Below are positions 5,990-8,537 of a stretch of 8,537 bases of DNA, in pieces. The first letter of the stretch is position 1; every line of letters begins with the position of its first letter. The stretch comes from Pseudomonadota bacterium. GTDB lineage: Bacteria; Pseudomonadota; Alphaproteobacteria; Rhodobacterales; Rhodobacteraceae. The notes under the pieces are model-generated. The model saw nothing but the letters and a program-made list of their open reading frames with translations, was not told the DNA's origin and did not search any database. The translations under genes and the position numbers were made by a program. The stretch is from NCBI GenBank assembly GCA_021813645.1, contig JAKAJW010000062.1, forward strand, positions 1 through 8,537, given 5' to 3'.

Positions 5990-6011
5990 GGCCGGCCCCA
6001 ACGGGCCGGCC
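5990..6011 (-). terminator. Nine-bp all-GC hairpin after the aminotransferase gene
   Basis: GGCCGGCCC (5990-5998) and GGGCCGGCC (6003-6011) form a perfect 9-bp stem with a 4-nt loop, 15 bp downstream of the aminotransferase stop codon. No T tract is seen on either strand. It probably ends or stabilises the leftward transcript, and could act on rightward read-through as well. Confidence 0.55.
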
Positions 6012-6026
6012 TGCACCATGCCTGCG

Positions 6027-7355
6027 TCAGACGCCGGTCGCCGCCCGGATCGCCACGGCGAGCTTCTCGACCAGCTCGCCGATCTGCGCGTCCTCGATGA
6101 TGAAGGGCGGCGCCAGCAGAACGTGATCGCCCTGCCGGCCGTCGATCGTCCCCCCCATCGGATAGCAGATCAACCCGGCCTCGAAGGCCTTGGCCTTCAC
6201 CTGCTTGTTGACGCCGCGCGCGGGATCGAAGGGCGCCTTGGTCTCGCGGTCGGCGACCAGCTCCAAGGCACGGAACAGACCACGGCCGCGGATATCGCCG
6301 ACATGGGGGTGCTGGCCGAAGGCCGCATGCAGCGCCGCGTCGAGCTTCGCGCCCTGCGCCTGCACCTTGGCCAACAGACCGCGGCCGAGGATGGCGTCAA
6401 GTACGGCGCCAGCCGCCGCCGCGACGACCGGATGGCCCATGTAGGTATGGCCGTGCTGAAAGAAGCCCGAGCCCTGGGCAATGGCGTCACGGATCCGGTT
6501 GGAACAGAGCATGGCACCGATCGGCTGGTAGCCGGCGCCGAGCCCCTTGGCGATGGTGACGATGTCGGGCGCCACCCCATCCTGCTCACAGGCAAAGAGC
6601 GTGCCGGTGCGTCCCATGCCGCACATCACCTCGTCGAGGATCAGCAGCACGCCGTAGCGGTCGCAGATTTCGCGGATACGGGGGAAATAGCCTGGCACCG
6701 AGGCCACCGCGCCGAGGGTGGCGCCCACCACCGGTTCGGCGACGAATGCCATCACCGTCTCGGGGCCGAGACGCAGGATCTCGGTCTCCAGTTCGTCGGC
6801 GACGCGGCGGCCATAGGCTTCCTCGGTCTCGCCTTCGGCCTGGCCGCGATAAGCGTAGCAGGGGGCGATATGCGAGGTCTCCACCAGCATGGGCGCGAAG
6901 GGCTGGCGCCGCCAGGCATTGCCACCGGTGGCCAAGGCTCCGAGTGTATTGCCGTGGTAGCTTTGCCGGCGGGCGATGATGCGGTGGCGCCCCGGTTGGC
7001 CGATCTCCAGGAAATACTGGCGGGCAAGCTTCAGCGCCGCCTCAACCGCCTCGGATCCGCCAGACAGCAGATAGACCCATTCGATGCCTGCTGGCGCATG
7101 GGCCGCGAGCCTGTCAGCCAGGCTTTCGGCGGCCTCGGTGGTGAAGAAGCCGGTATGGGCGAAGGCGAGCCTGTCCAGTTGGGCATGGATCGCCGCCCGC
7201 ACCTCGGGATCGGAATGGCCAAGGCACGAGACCGCCGCGCCGCCCGAACCGTCGAGATAGCGCTTGCCGGCGGCATCGATCAGATAGCAGCCCTCGCCGC
7301 GGACTGCGGTGGGCAATACCTGGCCGGTGCTCCGACCGAAGACATGACTGGCCAT
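6027..7355 (-). CDS. Class III (PLP-dependent) aminotransferase
   Basis: A 442-residue fold-type I aminotransferase of class III, the family containing omega-amino acid, ornithine and GABA aminotransferases; it transfers an amino group between a donor and a keto acid or aldehyde using pyridoxal phosphate. Visible motifs: SGGSEA (98-103, phosphate binding), Tyr133-His134-Gly135 (ring stacking), Glu207, Asp241-Glu242-Val243 (pyridine nitrogen), Lys270 in AKGLGAGYQP (Schiff base) and Thr304 in HGHTYMGHP. The active site is complete. ATG 7355 is preferred over an in-frame ATG at 7388 because AGGAGGGG lies just before 7355, while the longer start overlaps the upstream gene. It follows the Gfo/Idh/MocA gene by 14 bp, so they form one operon. 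The amino substrate is unknown. Confidence 0.92.
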   Translation of the reverse strand: MASHVFGRSTGQVLPTAVRGEGCYLIDAAGKRYLDGSGGAAVSCLGHSDPEVRAAIHAQLDRLAFAHTGFFTTEAAESLADRLAAHAPAGIEWVYLLSGGSEAVEAALKLARQYFLEIGQPGRHRIIARRQSYHGNTLGALATGGNAWRRQPFAPMLVETSHIAPCYAYRGQAEGETEEAYGRRVADELETEILRLGPETVMAFVAEPVVGATLGAVASVPGYFPRIREICDRYGVLLILDEVMCGMGRTGTLFACEQDGVAPDIVTIAKGLGAGYQPIGAMLCSNRIRDAIAQGSGFFQHGHTYMGHPVVAAAAGAVLDAILGRGLLAKVQAQGAKLDAALHAAFGQHPHVGDIRGRGLFRALELVADRETKAPFDPARGVNKQVKAKAFEAGLICYPMGGTIDGRQGDHVLLAPPFIIEDAQIGELVEKLAVAIRAATGV

Positions 7356-7369
7356 TACCCCTCCTGACG

Positions 7370-8473
7370 TCAGTCCAATGCGACCCATTTACCATCTGCC
7401 GCCGAAGAGGCCAGACAAGCCGCGACAAAGCGCATTCCCTCAAGGCCTTCCTCGATCCCCGCGACCGGGCAGCCGTCGCGGTTTCCCTTGCGGATCGCCG
7501 CGGCGATATCGGCATAGATCGTGGCGAAACCTTCCAGATAGCCTTCCGGATGGCCGGCGGGCACCCGGCCCGCCGCAGCTGGGCCGGTCCCGGCACCGCC
7601 GCGGGTCAACAGCCGCTTCGGCTCACCAAAGCGGGTGAACCAGAGCTTGTTCGGCTCTTCCTGCGCCCAGTCGAGCCCACCCTCATCGCCGTAGAGCCGG
7701 AGCCGGAGTCCGTTCTCATGCCCGACGGCGACTTGGCTCGCCCAGAGCCGGCCCTTGGCCCCGCCCTTGAAGCGGATCTGCGCGGCGGCATTGTCATCGA
7801 CGCGACGGCCAGGCACGAAGCTCGTCACTTCGGCCGAGAGCGCCTGCGGCGCCAAGCCCGACACGAAACGCACCAGATTCCAGGCATGGGTGCCGATATC
7901 GCCGAGCGCGCCGGCGCCGGCGCGCGCGGGATCGGTGCGCCAGTCGGCCTGCTTGCTGGCCACCGGCCGGGCGAGCCAATCCTGCACATATTCGACCTCC
8001 ACCAACCGCAGCCGCCCAAGCGCCCCGGCGTCGACCATCGCGCGGGCCTCGCGAACCATCGGCGCGCCCGGATAGTTGTGGGTCAGAAAGAACATCGCCC
8101 GAGAGGCGGCCGTCGCGGCGGCGATCTCATCCGCCTGCGCCAGCGTGGCGGCCAACGGCTTGTCGCAGATCACATGGATGCCGGCCTTGAGGAAGGCGAC
8201 CGCCGGCCCGGCGTGCAGGTGGTTCGGCGTTACCACGGCCACGGCCTCGACCCCATCCGACCGCGCCGCCTCGGCCGTCGCCATTTCTGCCCAACTCGCA
8301 TAGCTGCGGTCAAGCCCCAGGTCCGCCGCCGAAGCCGCCGCCCGCGCCGGATCAGCGGAAAGGGCGCCCGCCACCAAAGCGAACTGGCCATCGAGCCGGG
8401 CCGCGATGCGATGAACGGCGCCGATGAAGGCGCCTTGACCGCCCCCCACCATGCCGAGCCTGATCTGTCGCAT
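7370..8473 (-). CDS. Gfo/Idh/MocA-family oxidoreductase
   Basis: A 367-residue NAD(P)-dependent oxidoreductase of the glucose-fructose oxidoreductase/inositol dehydrogenase/MocA family. The N-terminal Rossmann domain carries GMVGGGQGAFIG (7-18). TPNHLH (82-87) and CDKP (103-106) follow, with Lys105 the conserved catalytic lysine. GALGDIGTHAWNL (188-200) supplies the Asp192/His196 pair typical of active members. The C-terminal alpha/beta domain (about 125-367) forms the substrate site. Members oxidise or epimerise hydroxyls on sugars, inositols and sugar acids. First gene of the leftward operon with the aminotransferase; a pairing of alcohol oxidation with transamination of the resulting carbonyl is plausible but not shown. 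The ribosome site AGGGGGAAG is weaker than elsewhere in the locus. Confidence 0.92.
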   Translation of the reverse strand: MRQIRLGMVGGGQGAFIGAVHRIAARLDGQFALVAGALSADPARAAASAADLGLDRSYASWAEMATAEAARSDGVEAVAVVTPNHLHAGPAVAFLKAGIHVICDKPLAATLAQADEIAAATAASRAMFFLTHNYPGAPMVREARAMVDAGALGRLRLVEVEYVQDWLARPVASKQADWRTDPARAGAGALGDIGTHAWNLVRFVSGLAPQALSAEVTSFVPGRRVDDNAAAQIRFKGGAKGRLWASQVAVGHENGLRLRLYGDEGGLDWAQEEPNKLWFTRFGEPKRLLTRGGAGTGPAAAGRVPAGHPEGYLEGFATIYADIAAAIRKGNRDGCPVAGIEEGLEGMRFVAACLASSAADGKWVALD

Positions 8474-8499
8474 TGCCGCTTCCCCCTGATTGCCGGGCC

Positions 8500-8528
8500 G
8501 AGCTTCGCCGAGACGCGGGCGGTGTCAA
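8500..8528 (-). promoter_or_regulatory. Candidate promoter for the Gfo/Idh/MocA-aminotransferase operon
   Basis: A perfect TTGACA -35 hexamer (read leftward, 8528-8523) lies 50 bp before the start codon. At 17 bp spacing the -10 position reads AAGCTC, a poor match, so activation by a regulator would be expected if this is the promoter. The direct repeat GCCGAG (8497-8502 and 8507-8512) falls in the same region. Confidence 0.3.
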
Positions 8529-8537
8529 CCTCAGCCG

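Noticed and set aside
6018..7367. Rightward 449-codon open frame opposite the aminotransferase
   Set aside because: The leftward frame has a complete class III aminotransferase active site; the rightward frame shows no family features and no ribosome binding site.
7356..7388. Upstream ATG giving an 11-residue longer aminotransferase
   Set aside because: It overlaps the end of the preceding gene and lacks a ribosome binding site, whereas ATG 7355 has a strong AGGAGGGG.
1..8537. Defence, phage, transposon, CRISPR or RNA-gene content
   Set aside because: No transposase, integrase, nuclease, toxin-antitoxin pair, regularly spaced long repeats or tRNA/rRNA-like sequence was seen; every large gene is a metabolic enzyme or transporter.

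Overview
The window is GC-rich DNA that looks like an alphaproteobacterial chromosome or large replicon. The evidence is heavy codon bias, strong AGGAGG-type ribosome binding sites, and protein families typical of Rhodobacterales, Rhizobiales or Rhodospirillales; the genus cannot be named from the sequence. It reads as one catabolic locus for a small polyhydroxylated or carboxylic acid. There is no rRNA, tRNA, CRISPR, transposase or phage gene, and no transcriptional regulator gene in the window.

Layout, left to right. (1) The 3' end of a histidinol-dehydrogenase-family gene (+), which looks more like the HpsN/sulfopropanediol-dehydrogenase branch than a histidine-biosynthesis HisD. (2) A 280-bp intergenic region with a 14-bp perfect palindrome. 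(3) An OFA-type MFS transporter (+) whose C-terminus carries an extra membrane segment resembling the separate 'MFS transporter small subunit'. (4) A convergent junction with two hairpins. (5) A leftward operon: an OtnI/Hyi-type isomerase, then an SDR dehydrogenase, joined TGA-ATG. (6) An 86-bp divergent control region with an inverted repeat sitting over both predicted -10 elements. (7) A rightward operon: a beta-hydroxyacid dehydrogenase with an unusual Arg-containing substrate loop, then D-erythronate dehydrogenase (DenD), 1 bp apart. (8) A convergent junction with a triple 7-bp tandem repeat and two GC hairpins. (9) A leftward operon: a Gfo/Idh/MocA oxidoreductase, then a class III aminotransferase.

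Working model. The transporter imports an anionic substrate. Several NAD(P)-dependent dehydrogenases (HisD/HpsN-like, beta-hydroxyacid dehydrogenase, DenD, SDR, Gfo/Idh/MocA) oxidise or epimerise it. The OtnI-like isomerase moves the keto group, and the aminotransferase handles an amino or carbonyl intermediate. DenD plus OtnI are the first two steps of the known D-erythronate route, but its kinase (OtnK, DUF1537) and decarboxylase (OtnC) are not in the window. Either they lie nearby or this is a variant pathway. The family calls are firm; substrates, apart from the DenD assignment, are inference.
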